DNA of 64,000 nucleotides. It comes from Bacillus sp. NTK034 (GTDB taxonomy: Bacteria; Bacillota; Bacilli; Bacillales; Cytobacillaceae). Position numbers and translations under genes: made by a program. Under the pieces are notes generated by a model that made no database searches, was not told the origin of the DNA, and worked only from the letters and a program-made list of their open reading frames with translations. The stretch is taken from contig NZ_JAFKOJ010000002.1 of assembly GCF_017303275.1 (NCBI RefSeq), positions 558,001 to 622,000 of the forward strand, given 5' to 3'. Within the stretch, counting starts at the first letter, position 1; the number at the start of each line of letters is the position of its first letter. Shown here in pieces: positions 27,810 to 36,253 of the stretch.

Positions 27810-28742
27810 TTATTTGTTTTTCTCATTGGCAGCATATTTAAGAGCTTTAATAAAACGCTGTCTCTCAGCAAACTGTCCTACAGTTAAATCCAAAACAGGA
27901 CGAATCTTTACAGAATCAAGATATGTCCTATCCCTTATTACACGGTTCCATTCCCTGAATATATCAGTTGGAAATGCCAATGCATGAAGAAAAGCCTTTT
28001 CTTCAAGATTGGATTTGAACATTGGATATTTTCCCAAATCGTCAAATGACCATCTCATTAATGGGAGGATGCGATTTGCATACTGAAGGTAATCGGAATA
28101 AGGAGTGCCTATTGCTATCAGGTCAAAATCAAGTAAATATAAAGATTGATTTTTTGCTCTGAGAAAATTATGATGTGCTACATCACCGTGCAGAATAACC
28201 TTCCTACCGGATTGAAAAAACCAGGCTTCCTCTTCAATGCCTTTTAAGGACCAATCTGCCCAGGCTAATAATTCATTAATAATTTCTTTTTGGACAAAAT
28301 ATCTTATTACAGGGAGATTATTAAGGAATAGGGTCGCTCTTTCTCTCCACTTGTCTGCCTGCCGATATGCAGGCACAACTGTTTGGTAACGGCTTACAAG
28401 CTTCTCTGTAGTATCGTGGAAATTCTTCAGCAAATTCAGTCCTTCCAAACGGTCACTCTTCAAAAAATAGGTGAACACTTCTTCCGAAGGCGGAATGTAC
28501 TCCATACACCCAAAATATGTCCGGTCAAAAAACAAAGGAGGTTCTTTCGCAACCTCATAAAAAATATATGTTTTTGCAAATCCTTCATTCATTAATGATG
28601 ATGTAAATGCCTCCTGAAGCTTTAGCCGATGATAGGATGAGAATCCTTTCAATATAAAGGCCCGTTCCTGCGTCCTGAGTAAATAAACCTTCTTTCTGAT
28701 CGGCTTTAACTCTTCAATTTTAAAGGGCAGCTGATCTTGCAA
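27810..28742 (-). CDS. aminoglycoside-phosphotransferase-like protein of the CotS/YutH spore-coat kinase type, start uncertain
   Basis: Protein-kinase-like fold. The catalytic loop VILHGDVAHHNFLR and metal-binding LLDFDLIAIGTPYSD are intact, with a nucleotide-lobe segment RAFILKGFSSYHRLKLQEAF. This pattern fits spore coat CotS/YutH kinases, and the gene directly follows the coat-morphogenesis gene safA. The domain starts around 28725. No good start exists: GGAGG at about 28776 is followed by a stem-loop and the first in-frame start is TTG 28742; GTG 28802 inside safA is an alternative. The open frame continues to 28991 only as a shadow of safA. Substrate unknown. Confidence 0.72.
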   Translation of the reverse strand: MQDQLPFKIEELKPIRKKVYLLRTQERAFILKGFSSYHRLKLQEAFTSSLMNEGFAKTYIFYEVAKEPPLFFDRTYFGCMEYIPPSEEVFTYFLKSDRLEGLNLLKNFHDTTEKLVSRYQTVVPAYRQADKWRERATLFLNNLPVIRYFVQKEIINELLAWADWSLKGIEEEAWFFQSGRKVILHGDVAHHNFLRAKNQSLYLLDFDLIAIGTPYSDYLQYANRILPLMRWSFDDLGKYPMFKSNLEEKAFLHALAFPTDIFREWNRVIRDRTYLDSVKIRPVLDLTVGQFAERQRFIKALKYAANEKNK

Positions 28743-28751
28743 ATAGGAGAA

Positions 28752-28777
28752 GAGACGATTTTGAACTAAATCGTCTC
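28752..28777 (-). promoter_or_regulatory. stem-loop over the ribosome-binding site between safA and the coat-kinase-like gene
   Basis: Perfect 10-bp arms GAGACGATTT / AAATCGTCTC with a 6-nt loop. The left arm in RNA overlaps the GGAGGAGA sequence that should start the downstream gene. No T-run follows, so it is unlikely to be a terminator. Confidence 0.6.
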
Positions 28778-28785
28778 CTCCATGA

Positions 28786-30405
28786 TTAACCGTCGTATTC
28801 ACTGCTTTCGTCAAAGCTTCTTGGCATTCCAAATGCCTCTCCGCCCATTGGGCCAAAACCTGGACCGAATCCTGGTCCTGGGCCATAGCCGAATCCCGGA
28901 CCATATGCCTGCCCTGGACCGTGTCCTGGTCCCGGACCGTAGCCTCCCGGAGCAAATTGCGGTCCTCCACATCCGCAATCATTGGAAGCACCCATTACTG
29001 AACCAGGCATTAATGGCTTTTGAGACATCCCTGGAGATTCCTCCATTCCCTGCACCTGCGGCATCTGATGCGGCATTTGCATTCCCATGTCTTCTGCACC
29101 CATCACTCCGGATGGCATTTGATGCGGCATCTGCGGCATCATTGCTCCCTGTACCTGTGGCATCTGATGCGGCATCTGAGGCATCATTGCTCCCTGTACC
29201 TGTGGCATCTGATGCGGCATCTGAGGCATCATTGCTCCCTGTACCTGTGGCATCTGATGCGGCATCTGCGGCATCATTGCCCCTTGCACTTGATGCGGCA
29301 TCTGCTGTCCCATATCTTCGGCCCCCATCACACCTGACGGCATTTGAGCCATTGGCATGAAAGGCGAAGATTCATCATAATCCGGACTTTCAACTCCAGC
29401 CATCATACCCATATGAGGCATTTGATGCTCCGGCATCATGGCTCCCTGTACCTGCGGCATCTGGTGCGGCATTTGCGGCATCATCGCCCCCTGAACCTGG
29501 TGTGGCATCTGATGCGGCATCTGCGGCATCATCGCTCCCTGTACCTGGTGTGGCATCTGGTGCGGCATCTGCGGCATCATCGCTCCCTGTACTTGAGGAT
29601 AAGGCATTTGCGGGTAACATGGGTTAAAAGGAAACATTGGCTGATATTGACCTCCTTGATGTGTATATAAAGATGATTCGCTTTCCGGCGATTCAGGGCT
29701 TTCTTGATTCGAAGCCGGCTTAACCTGCGGAAGGATATTGACTGGTTTAGGCGGGAGCTGGGGCTGTGGCTTAGATTCTGATATAGGCAGTGGTTTTTGC
29801 TGTGGTTTTGTTTCTGCAGGCTTCACTGGTTTTTCCTTCGCTTTTACCTCTTTTGCCGGAAGCGGCTTTTGCTGCTGCGGTTTAACCTCTTTTGCTGGAA
29901 GTGGCTTTTGCTGCGGAGCCGACTGCTGAATATTCATCATATAATAATTATTTATATCAATTTCAGGCATAATAGGCTTTGGCATTTTTGGCGTATAAGG
30001 TTTTTTGGGAACTTCTTTTGGTGCAGGTTTTGGCATTTCTTTCGGGATTTCAACTTTTGGCGCCGTTACTTTTGGCATTTCCTTTTTCGGTGCTTCTTTT
30101 ACCGGCTTCCCCTTAGGTGCTTCAGCTGATGGCATGGTAATAGGTTTCTCTTTGGCAAAAGGTTGTTCTGCTTTTGGCATTTCCTTTTTGGCACCCAAAT
30201 TTATTTTTGCTTCCGGTTTTCCTCCAATAGGAGCCTCTTTTTTTATTGAGCCCCCGCTTGCAGGAACTTTTATTTTCATACCGGGCATAATCATATCAGG
30301 GTTGCTGAGCTGTGTATTCATCTTTTTCAGCTCTTCAAAATTCACGCCGTACTTTTTGGCAATCTTCCAAAGAGTATCCCCTTTCTGTACGATATGGATT
30401 TTCAC
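28786..30405 (-). CDS. safA: SafA spore coat/cortex morphogenetic protein with LysM domain and Met-rich tandem repeats
   Basis: SafA organises the inner spore coat and anchors at the cortex. 539 aa. The N-terminal LysM domain (about 1-48; HIVQKGDTLWKIAKKYGVN) binds peptidoglycan. A Lys/Pro/Ala/Glu-rich linker (about 50-230) follows, then eight copies of VQGAMMP in about 15-residue units (about 278-455) in two blocks, then a Gly/Pro/Tyr-rich tail with CGCGGPQFAPGGYG. GTG start with AGGAGGG 8-9 nt upstream. In B. subtilis an internal start also gives a C-terminal form; Met-rich repeats here would allow many internal starts, but none is singled out. Confidence 0.9.
   Translation of the reverse strand: MKIHIVQKGDTLWKIAKKYGVNFEELKKMNTQLSNPDMIMPGMKIKVPASGGSIKKEAPIGGKPEAKINLGAKKEMPKAEQPFAKEKPITMPSAEAPKGKPVKEAPKKEMPKVTAPKVEIPKEMPKPAPKEVPKKPYTPKMPKPIMPEIDINNYYMMNIQQSAPQQKPLPAKEVKPQQQKPLPAKEVKAKEKPVKPAETKPQQKPLPISESKPQPQLPPKPVNILPQVKPASNQESPESPESESSLYTHQGGQYQPMFPFNPCYPQMPYPQVQGAMMPQMPHQMPHQVQGAMMPQMPHQMPHQVQGAMMPQMPHQMPQVQGAMMPEHQMPHMGMMAGVESPDYDESSPFMPMAQMPSGVMGAEDMGQQMPHQVQGAMMPQMPHQMPQVQGAMMPQMPHQMPQVQGAMMPQMPHQMPQVQGAMMPQMPHQMPSGVMGAEDMGMQMPHQMPQVQGMEESPGMSQKPLMPGSVMGASNDCGCGGPQFAPGGYGPGPGHGPGQAYGPGFGYGPGPGFGPGFGPMGGEAFGMPRSFDESSEYDG
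29045..29620 (-). repeat. coding tandem repeats (about 45 bp) within safA
   Basis: Units encode Q-M-P-H-Q-M-P-Q-V-Q-G-A-M-M-P with near-identical DNA (CATCATTGCTCCCTGTACCT recurs on the plus strand). One block of four lies at about 29430-29600 and another of four at about 29130-29300. A non-repeat segment and two copies of a QMPSGVMGAEDMG motif separate and flank them. Confidence 0.85.
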
Positions 30406-30659
30406 TCTGAATTCCCTCCTATGCGTAAGGTGATACTTCCATCAGTGATGGCTAGTAGAACCAATCGGGCATTTACGGGCATTTCATCCATTTATTTGAA
30501 AGGTGCAGATTAGTGCCCGTTAATCGCGATGAGTCCATATAGTGTATGAAGAAATGGGCAAATTGCTAACAATCTACACAAAAAGATATGCATTTTTCCC
30601 AGGAATTATGAATCAGCGTTTCTTCTAATCCTAGTAACAGCAAAGGTCAGCAAGGCAAT
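30406..30659. other. intergenic stretch upstream of safA
   Basis: No gene seen. It contains GGGCATTTACGGGCATTT (a direct duplication at 30467-30484) and an inverted TGCCCG at 30514-30519. A sporulation promoter for safA is expected here, but I cannot place one reliably. Confidence 0.4.
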
Positions 30660-30692
30660 AAAAAAATCCTCCCGGCGGGGAGAATTTTTTTA
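30660..30692 (-). terminator. terminator of the nadB-nadC-nadA unit
   Basis: Minus strand AAATTCTCCC / GGGAGGATTT with loop CGCC and flanking A- and T-runs; about 85 bp past the nadA stop. Confidence 0.75.
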
Positions 30693-30775
30693 TTAGCCTA
30701 AGTTCACTCTGACTGTTTCTGAATACTGCGCGTAATTTCCGCTGATTTAGAGACCGGCAAACCTTATGCAGACGC

Positions 30776-31882
30776 TCATGGACGTTCGAGCATCCTATTT
30801 AATGCCAATTTAGCAAATGCTGCTGTTTGTTCTTCAACCTGAATTAAATTTTGGCTTTCGCCCTGCTCGATTGCTTCAAGACACCAAACAAGGTGCGGTA
30901 AATCGATCCGGTTCATGGTCAGGCAAGGACACATATGAGGGTTAAGTGAGATGATTTTTTTATCTGAATGCTGGTTGATAATCCTTTTAACCAAATTCAT
31001 CTCTGTACCAATCGCCCATTCAGACCCAGGTTCTGAATGGGCGATTGCATCTATAATATAATTGGTTGACCCGGCCATATCGGATAGTTCCACGACTTCC
31101 CTTCTGCATTCCGGATGGACAATGACCTTCATTTCCGGATATTGTTCGCGAACTTCTTTGATGTTTTCAACAGTAAAGTTTTCATGAACAGAACAATGAC
31201 CTTTCCAAAGAATTACTTTAATTTCCTCAAGCGGCCCTTCATATTCAAGCTGATCCGTAATGGGATTCCATACAGCCATTTCCTCAAGCCTAATTCCCAG
31301 GTTATAAGCCGTATTTCTACCAAGATGCTGGTCAGGCAGAAATACAATTCTCGTCTTCTGCTCAAACGCCCAGCTCACCATTTTTTCAGCATTCGAAGAA
31401 GTAACTGTTGCTCCTCCATGACGGCCTACAAAAGCCTTGATGGCCGCAGTAGAGTTTACGTATGTTAAAGGAAGCATTGTATCGCCAAACATGGTATGCA
31501 GCTTCGTCCAGGCTCTTTCTGTTTGGCTGATATCAGCCATATCGGCCATGGAGCAGCCTGCGCGCATATCAGGCAATAGCACCTTTTGATCAGATCCTGT
31601 TAAAATATCTGCCGTTTCAGCCATAAAGTGAACTCCGCAAAACACAATATATTCAGCCTCTGAATTTTCCTGTGAAAGCTGGGCAAGCTTTAGTGAATCA
31701 CCAGTAGCATCCGCAAACTGGATGACCTCATCCTTCTGATAATGATGACCCGGTATGAACAGCTTATTTCCCAGCTTATCTTTTATTTCTCTTGCTCGAT
31801 CCTCCAGTTCCTTTATAGCCATCATTCGATATTTTTCCGGAAGAATATTTGTTTGTTTTTCTGCTGTCTGAAAAATATTCAT
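30776..31882 (-). CDS. nadA: quinolinate synthase
   Basis: Condenses iminoaspartate with dihydroxyacetone phosphate to quinolinate using a [4Fe-4S] cluster. 368 aa from ATG 31882, equal to the B. subtilis length; an ATG 9 nt upstream sits too close to its GGGG site. Cluster and active-site Cys regions: [13 protein letters not shown] (about 107-119), VHPECRREV and [12 protein letters not shown] near the C-terminus. Last gene of nadB-nadC-nadA. Confidence 0.95.
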   Translation of the reverse strand: MNIFQTAEKQTNILPEKYRMMAIKELEDRAREIKDKLGNKLFIPGHHYQKDEVIQFADATGDSLKLAQLSQENSEAEYIVFCGVHFMAETADILTGSDQKVLLPDMRAGCSMADMADISQTERAWTKLHTMFGDTMLPLTYVNSTAAIKAFVGRHGGATVTSSNAEKMVSWAFEQKTRIVFLPDQHLGRNTAYNLGIRLEEMAVWNPITDQLEYEGPLEEIKVILWKGHCSVHENFTVENIKEVREQYPEMKVIVHPECRREVVELSDMAGSTNYIIDAIAHSEPGSEWAIGTEMNLVKRIINQHSDKKIISLNPHMCPCLTMNRIDLPHLVWCLEAIEQGESQNLIQVEEQTAAFAKLALNRMLERP

Positions 31883-31905
31883 TTCCTCCATACCCCTTTG
31901 CCAAT

Positions 31906-32742
31906 TTATTCAATAGTAACCTTCACACTTATATCAAGTGATTTCACAGAATGTGTAAGAAAACCCAGTGAAATAAAGTCCACTCCTGTATCGCTGTATG
32001 CTGACAGGTTATCCAGCGTGATTCCGCCGGAAGCTTCAGTCAGGATCCCCTTTGGCACGCTCCTGATCCACTCTTTAATTTCTTCAGGGCTCCTATTGTC
32101 AAACATGATTACATCTGCACCTGCCTTAACTGCTTCAAGGACCTGATCTTTTGTTTCCGTTTCGACTTCAACTTTTACCATATGCCCAATTTTTGACCGC
32201 ACTTCTTCCACAGCTTCCGAAATTGAGCCTGCAAAAGAAATATGGTTATCTTTAATCATGACTGCATCATAGAGGCCATATCGATGATTAAATCCCCCTC
32301 CGCATCTGACTGCATATTTTTCAAGCATTCTAAGGCCAGGAGTAGTTTTTCTTGTATCGCAGATTTTCGTATGTGAACTATTTAAGACCCGGACAGCCTC
32401 ATTAGTTTTTGTGGCAATACCGCTCATTCTCTGGAGCAGATTTAAGATCACTCTTTCACCGTTTAATAAATCGGATACAGGACCAGTAGCTGCAGCAAGG
32501 ACTTGACCTTTCTCAATCCACTCTCCATCCTTTACTTTTATATTGACTTCAGCCGCTGGGTTCAGCACCTTATATCCTGACCTGATTATTTCTTCTCCGC
32601 AAAAAATGCCATTGTCTTTTGCCAGGAAAACGACCTTTCCTGTCTGATTCTCACCAAAAATAAGTCCGCTTGTCAGGTCGCGGTCACCGATATCCTCGAG
32701 AAAAAACTGTTCAAGTTGCAATCGCAGCTTTAATTTGTTCAT
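31906..32742 (-). CDS. nadC: nicotinate-nucleotide pyrophosphorylase (quinolinate phosphoribosyltransferase)
   Basis: Decarboxylating transfer of PRPP to quinolinate, giving nicotinate mononucleotide. 278 aa. Signatures include [14 protein letters not shown] (about 12-25), [24 protein letters not shown] and KDNHISFAG. The C-terminal barrel has [20 protein letters not shown]. Start ATG 32742 with AAAGGATGG; it overlaps the nadB 3' end by 32 bp. Confidence 0.95.
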   Translation of the reverse strand: MNKLKLRLQLEQFFLEDIGDRDLTSGLIFGENQTGKVVFLAKDNGIFCGEEIIRSGYKVLNPAAEVNIKVKDGEWIEKGQVLAAATGPVSDLLNGERVILNLLQRMSGIATKTNEAVRVLNSSHTKICDTRKTTPGLRMLEKYAVRCGGGFNHRYGLYDAVMIKDNHISFAGSISEAVEEVRSKIGHMVKVEVETETKDQVLEAVKAGADVIMFDNRSPEEIKEWIRSVPKGILTEASGGITLDNLSAYSDTGVDFISLGFLTHSVKSLDISVKVTIE

Positions 32743-34291
32743 GTTTACCATCCTTTTCAGATTTTCGGGATTGAATAATTCTTTTTCCAAGCCATTCATG
32801 ACTTTCGAAAGGATAATCCTGCCGGAAATGACCACCCCGGCTCTCTGTCCTCCTTAATGCAGAATCTGTTATCAGATAGGCTGTGATAAGCATGAAAGCC
32901 CGTGTTACTTCTTCTATTGAAAGGTCATCTAATTCTGCTTTAATCCATTCTTTAATTTTGCAGCCTTTAAGCCAGGCAAGCTGATCTAAAAGCCCTTCTT
33001 TTGTTTTGATAATCCCTGCATTTTTCATCATTCTCATTTTAATTTCTTCAATTGAAGGCAAACTTTCTTTGGTTAGACAACTAATTGCCTCGGAAAATAT
33101 CAGTTCTTTTGCAGGTCTGCTTGACGGCTGTTCATTAAGCCACTCTGCAAGCCTTTTGCCCACATATAAACCTTCCAGAAGAGAATTGCTTGCAAGCCGG
33201 TTAGCGCCATGTACTCCTGTGCATGCAGATTCACCAATCGCATACAGGCCTGGAATACTGGTGCGGCCAAATAAATCAGTTTTAATTCCTCCCATTAGAA
33301 AGTGGCTTCCGGGCGAGACTGGAATTTTCCCAGTGCTTAAATCTACTCCGTTTTGTTCACAGATTTTTGTTATCGTCGGAAACCTGGATTTAAAGTTTTC
33401 AATTGAGGAGATATCCAGGAATACAGCTTTTCCTCCCTCTAGAGAATGAAAAATTGCCTGTGATACAACATGTCTTGGCGCTAAATCTCCCTGTGGATGA
33501 AGTCCTGCCATTAATGGTTTCCCGTCTTCCGTAATGAGCCTGCCTCCCTCTCCCCTGACAGCTTCAGAGATTAGCCCCAATGCTTTTCTGTCTTTATAGA
33601 GAAGGGTGGGATGAAATTGGATGAACTCCATATCCGCAATCTCCGCACCTGCTCTGTACGCTAAAGCAATGCCATCTCCTGTCACGGTATCGGCATTGGA
33701 TGTATATTCATATAGCTGGCCGCATCCCCCTGTTGCAAGCACAACATGAGACGAAAAGAATCCATGAATTACACCATTGGAATCTTTTCCTTTTACCCCT
33801 ATACAACTGCCGTCCATGTCATTTATCAGCAGTTCAAACACGAGAACATTTTCCATGATTCGAACGTTTTGGTTTTTCTTTGAGAGCATAAAATCAATGA
33901 CTGTTTTTCCAGTACTGTCCCCGCCTCCATGAACAATTCTGTTTTCTGAATGAGCTCCTTCCCTGCCTAACGCAATTGCTCCTTCAGAATTCATATCAAA
34001 CCGGCATCCCTCTTGATTAAGCTCTTTTATCAGAGAGGGTGCTTCACTGGTCAGGGACAGCACTGCATCACAATCATTATGAAACCTTCCTGCTTCGAGT
34101 GTATCCATGTAGTGCTTTGATGGGTGATCATTTACTCCCATGGCAGCCGCAATGCCGCCCTGTGCCATATATGAGTTTCCATTTTTTATGGTTGACTTTG
34201 TGAGAATAATCACATTCAAGTCCTGTCGCAGCTTCTTTGCCAACTGCAAAGCGGCTACCCCGCTTCCTATAATCAAAACGTCGGCATTCAT
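32711..34291 (-). CDS. nadB: L-aspartate oxidase
   Basis: FAD enzyme oxidising L-aspartate to iminoaspartate, the first step of de novo NAD synthesis. 526 aa. N-terminal FAD-binding GSGVAALQLAKKL (about 9-21), SYMAQGGIAAAMG, catalytic region HSENRIVHGGGDSTG and GVHGANRLASNSLLEGLY. C-terminal helical domain with EVTRAFMLITAYLI. ATG start with AGGAGGT. First gene of nadB-nadC-nadA, divergent from nifS. Confidence 0.96.
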   Translation of the reverse strand: MNADVLIIGSGVAALQLAKKLRQDLNVIILTKSTIKNGNSYMAQGGIAAAMGVNDHPSKHYMDTLEAGRFHNDCDAVLSLTSEAPSLIKELNQEGCRFDMNSEGAIALGREGAHSENRIVHGGGDSTGKTVIDFMLSKKNQNVRIMENVLVFELLINDMDGSCIGVKGKDSNGVIHGFFSSHVVLATGGCGQLYEYTSNADTVTGDGIALAYRAGAEIADMEFIQFHPTLLYKDRKALGLISEAVRGEGGRLITEDGKPLMAGLHPQGDLAPRHVVSQAIFHSLEGGKAVFLDISSIENFKSRFPTITKICEQNGVDLSTGKIPVSPGSHFLMGGIKTDLFGRTSIPGLYAIGESACTGVHGANRLASNSLLEGLYVGKRLAEWLNEQPSSRPAKELIFSEAISCLTKESLPSIEEIKMRMMKNAGIIKTKEGLLDQLAWLKGCKIKEWIKAELDDLSIEEVTRAFMLITAYLITDSALRRTESRGGHFRQDYPFESHEWLGKRIIQSRKSEKDGKHEQIKAAIAT

Positions 34292-34303
34292 TATTTTTTA
34301 CCT

Positions 34304-34337
34304 CCTGTTTTTACAGGTGTCTTGACACCTATATTTA
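34304..34337. promoter_or_regulatory. probable NiaR operator between nadB and nifS
   Basis: Two overlapping palindromes: CCTGTTTTTACAGG (34304-34317) and AGGTGTCTTGACACCT (34315-34330). They overlap the nifS -35 box and lie just downstream of the nadB -10. The NiaR repressor gene is the second gene of the divergent unit, and in B. subtilis NiaR represses both directions in response to nicotinic acid. Assignment is by context. Confidence 0.7.
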
Positions 34338-34351
34338 CACAGATTTAGAAT
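34322..34351 (+). promoter_or_regulatory. sigma-A promoter of nifS-niaR
   Basis: TTGACA (34322-34327), 18-nt spacer, TAGAAT (34346-34351). The -35 lies inside the palindromic operator. Confidence 0.65.
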
Positions 34352-34359
34352 TATGACAA
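34332..34359 (-). promoter_or_regulatory. probable promoter of nadB-nadC-nadA
   Basis: Minus strand TTGTCA (34354-34359), 16-nt spacer, TAAATA (34332-34337), facing nadB across the operator and overlapping the nifS promoter back to back. Confidence 0.5.
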
Positions 34360-34433
34360 GAGGTTTTCATAGTTTAAGAGGAACTTCTGTGCTTTTCGAA
34401 GGTTTTATTTAAAAAGAGAGAGCAGGTGAGAAC

Positions 34434-35576
34434 ATGAAATATTTCGATTATGCAGCATCATGTCCGCTCGATCCGGAAGCGGCAGATGCCTATATAAAAG
34501 CCTCAGCTGAATACTTTGGCAACTCCCGCAGCCTTCATGATACCGGGAGCGCAGCAGAGGGTCTACTTGAAAATTGCCGGAGAGAATTGGCAGTAATTTT
34601 AGGAGTTGAGAGTGAAGGAATCTACTTTACCAGCGGAGGTACAGAAAGCAATTTACTCGCAATATTTGCCTTGCTGTCTGGCTCTGAAACATCGGGAAAA
34701 CATATTATAGCGGGAATGGCTGAACACTCTTCTATTCATAGTGTTTTAGAGAAATTACGCCTTGAAAAAGGCTATGAAATTACTGAAATCCCTTTTGGAG
34801 CGGATGGGCGTATTGACCTAAAAAAATTAAGTTCGGCCATCAGGGATGATACCGTCTTAATTACCATACAGCATGGAAATCCCGAAATCGGCACATTGCA
34901 GCCTGTCCTTGAGATCAGTCAGCTTTGCAGGCAAAGACAAATATTGCTGCATAGTGATTGTGTCCATACTTTCGGCAAATCAGACTTAAAAGAAATTACC
35001 CGCTTTGTTGATAGCCTGTCCTTTTCTGCCCATAAATTTTACGGGCCAAAAGGGGTTGGAGGGGTTTACCTTAAACCCGGCAGGCGGTGGAGCTCCTTCT
35101 TACCAGGCGTATCCCATGAAAAAGGTTTCAGGCCAGGCACCGTGAACCTCCCGGGAATTGCAGGAATGACAGTGGCTGCTCAGAAAGCTTATGTAAATTT
35201 AAACAGACATAACAGCCATTTCAAAACAATGCGTGAAGCACTGCTGAAGGAGCTTGAGTCTTTACAGGAGAAATTTGTGTTATACGATTTTGCAGAATCT
35301 CACCAGCTTCCATCTACATTGGGGCTTCGGCTAAAAGGGGTAGAAGGGCAATATATCATGCTTGAATGCAACAGACACGGCTATGCCGTATCTACAGGAA
35401 GCGCATGCAGTACTGGCATGAAAACTGTTTCTAAAACGATGGAGGCCCTGGGGGTTCCAGAAAAAAAAGGCAAGGAATTTATCCGGATTTCCTTCGGGTG
35501 GAATACTGCTGTTGAGGATGCAAAGTCACTGGGGGAAAAGCTGGCAGAAATGGCCCGGGAACTCGTACCGCTCTAA
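34434..35576 (+). CDS. nifS: cysteine desulfurase NifS of the NAD-biosynthesis locus
   Basis: PLP enzyme supplying sulfur, thought to serve NadA cluster assembly. 380 aa. Class V aminotransferase features: TSGGTESNLLAI, PLP-binding Lys in SFSAHKFYGPKG (about 202) and active-site Cys in STGSACSTGMK (about 324). ATG start with GCAGGTGAG. Divergent from nadB and upstream of niaR, the B. subtilis arrangement. Confidence 0.94.
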   Translation: MKYFDYAASCPLDPEAADAYIKASAEYFGNSRSLHDTGSAAEGLLENCRRELAVILGVESEGIYFTSGGTESNLLAIFALLSGSETSGKHIIAGMAEHSSIHSVLEKLRLEKGYEITEIPFGADGRIDLKKLSSAIRDDTVLITIQHGNPEIGTLQPVLEISQLCRQRQILLHSDCVHTFGKSDLKEITRFVDSLSFSAHKFYGPKGVGGVYLKPGRRWSSFLPGVSHEKGFRPGTVNLPGIAGMTVAAQKAYVNLNRHNSHFKTMREALLKELESLQEKFVLYDFAESHQLPSTLGLRLKGVEGQYIMLECNRHGYAVSTGSACSTGMKTVSKTMEALGVPEKKGKEFIRISFGWNTAVEDAKSLGEKLAEMARELVPL

Positions 35577-35641
35577 TCTTTTATCATCTGCCGTTTCTTA
35601 TGTTAGAATGAGACATTATCGGATTATAAGGGTGAGGAAAA

Positions 35642-36184
35642 ATGAAGGAACAAAAAAAGGTGCTCGGAGAGGAGCGGAGGAACTTTCTGCTTCAGCTTCT
35701 TAAAGAAAGCGGACAGCCCATTACAGGGGGCGACCTTGCAGCAAAAACAAATGTAAGCAGACAGGTGATTGTTGGGGATATCACCCTTCTAAAGGCAAGA
35801 AAAGAGCCAATCATTGCCACGAGCCAAGGTTATATGTATCTTCATCAGGCTTCTCCTGCAACAGCAGCCGAGCGGGTCATTGCCTGCCATCATGACCCTG
35901 CGAGGACTGAAGAAGAATTGAATCTGCTTGTCGATCATGGGGTTACAGTAAAAGATGTAAGAATTGAACATCCTGTTTATGGTGACTTAACTGCTTCGGT
36001 TATGGTATCAACCCGTCAGGAAGTCAAGCAATTCATGGATAAAATTAAAGCCACAAAAGCTTCCTTCTTATCAGAACTGACAGATGGCATTCATCTTCAT
36101 ACTCTTTCTGCAGCCTCAGAACGGAAGCTCGATGAAGCTGAGAAATTATTAAAGGAAGCTGGATTTCTTATTGACCAGGAATAG
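35642..36184 (+). CDS. niaR: NiaR (YrxA) transcriptional repressor of NAD synthesis
   Basis: 180 aa: N-terminal winged helix (about 10-65; GGDLAAKTNVSRQVIVGDI) followed by the 3H domain (about 75-175), named for three conserved histidines; RIEHPVYGDLTA and DGIHLHTLSA carry candidates. Nicotinic acid is the corepressor in B. subtilis. ATG start with GGGTGAGG. Second gene after nifS. Confidence 0.94.
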   Translation: MKEQKKVLGEERRNFLLQLLKESGQPITGGDLAAKTNVSRQVIVGDITLLKARKEPIIATSQGYMYLHQASPATAAERVIACHHDPARTEEELNLLVDHGVTVKDVRIEHPVYGDLTASVMVSTRQEVKQFMDKIKATKASFLSELTDGIHLHTLSAASERKLDEAEKLLKEAGFLIDQE

Positions 36185-36212
36185 AGTTATTCTTTTTTAT
36201 TTTCAAATAAGA

Positions 36213-36250
36213 TAAGGATCCGGATATATTTTCACCGGATCCTTTTCTTT
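36213..36250. terminator. bidirectional terminator between niaR and pheA
   Basis: Arms AAGGATCCGG / CCGGATCCTT around an 11-nt loop, then TTCTTTTTTTT; the minus strand side has A/T-rich flanks as well. Confidence 0.85.
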
Positions 36251-36253
36251 TTT

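Noticed and set aside
28743-28991. Upstream extension of the coat-kinase-like frame
   Set aside because: Overlaps safA fully in another frame with composition dictated by safA repeats; the conserved domain begins downstream.
29045-29620. CRISPR-like regular repeats
   Set aside because: Units are directly adjacent coding repeats in frame with safA, without unique spacers or cas genes.
28782-29670. Several plus-strand open frames antisense to safA, some His/Leu- or Ala/Ser-rich with repeats
   Set aside because: They mirror the tandem repeats of safA on the other strand; no ribosome-binding sites and no known families.
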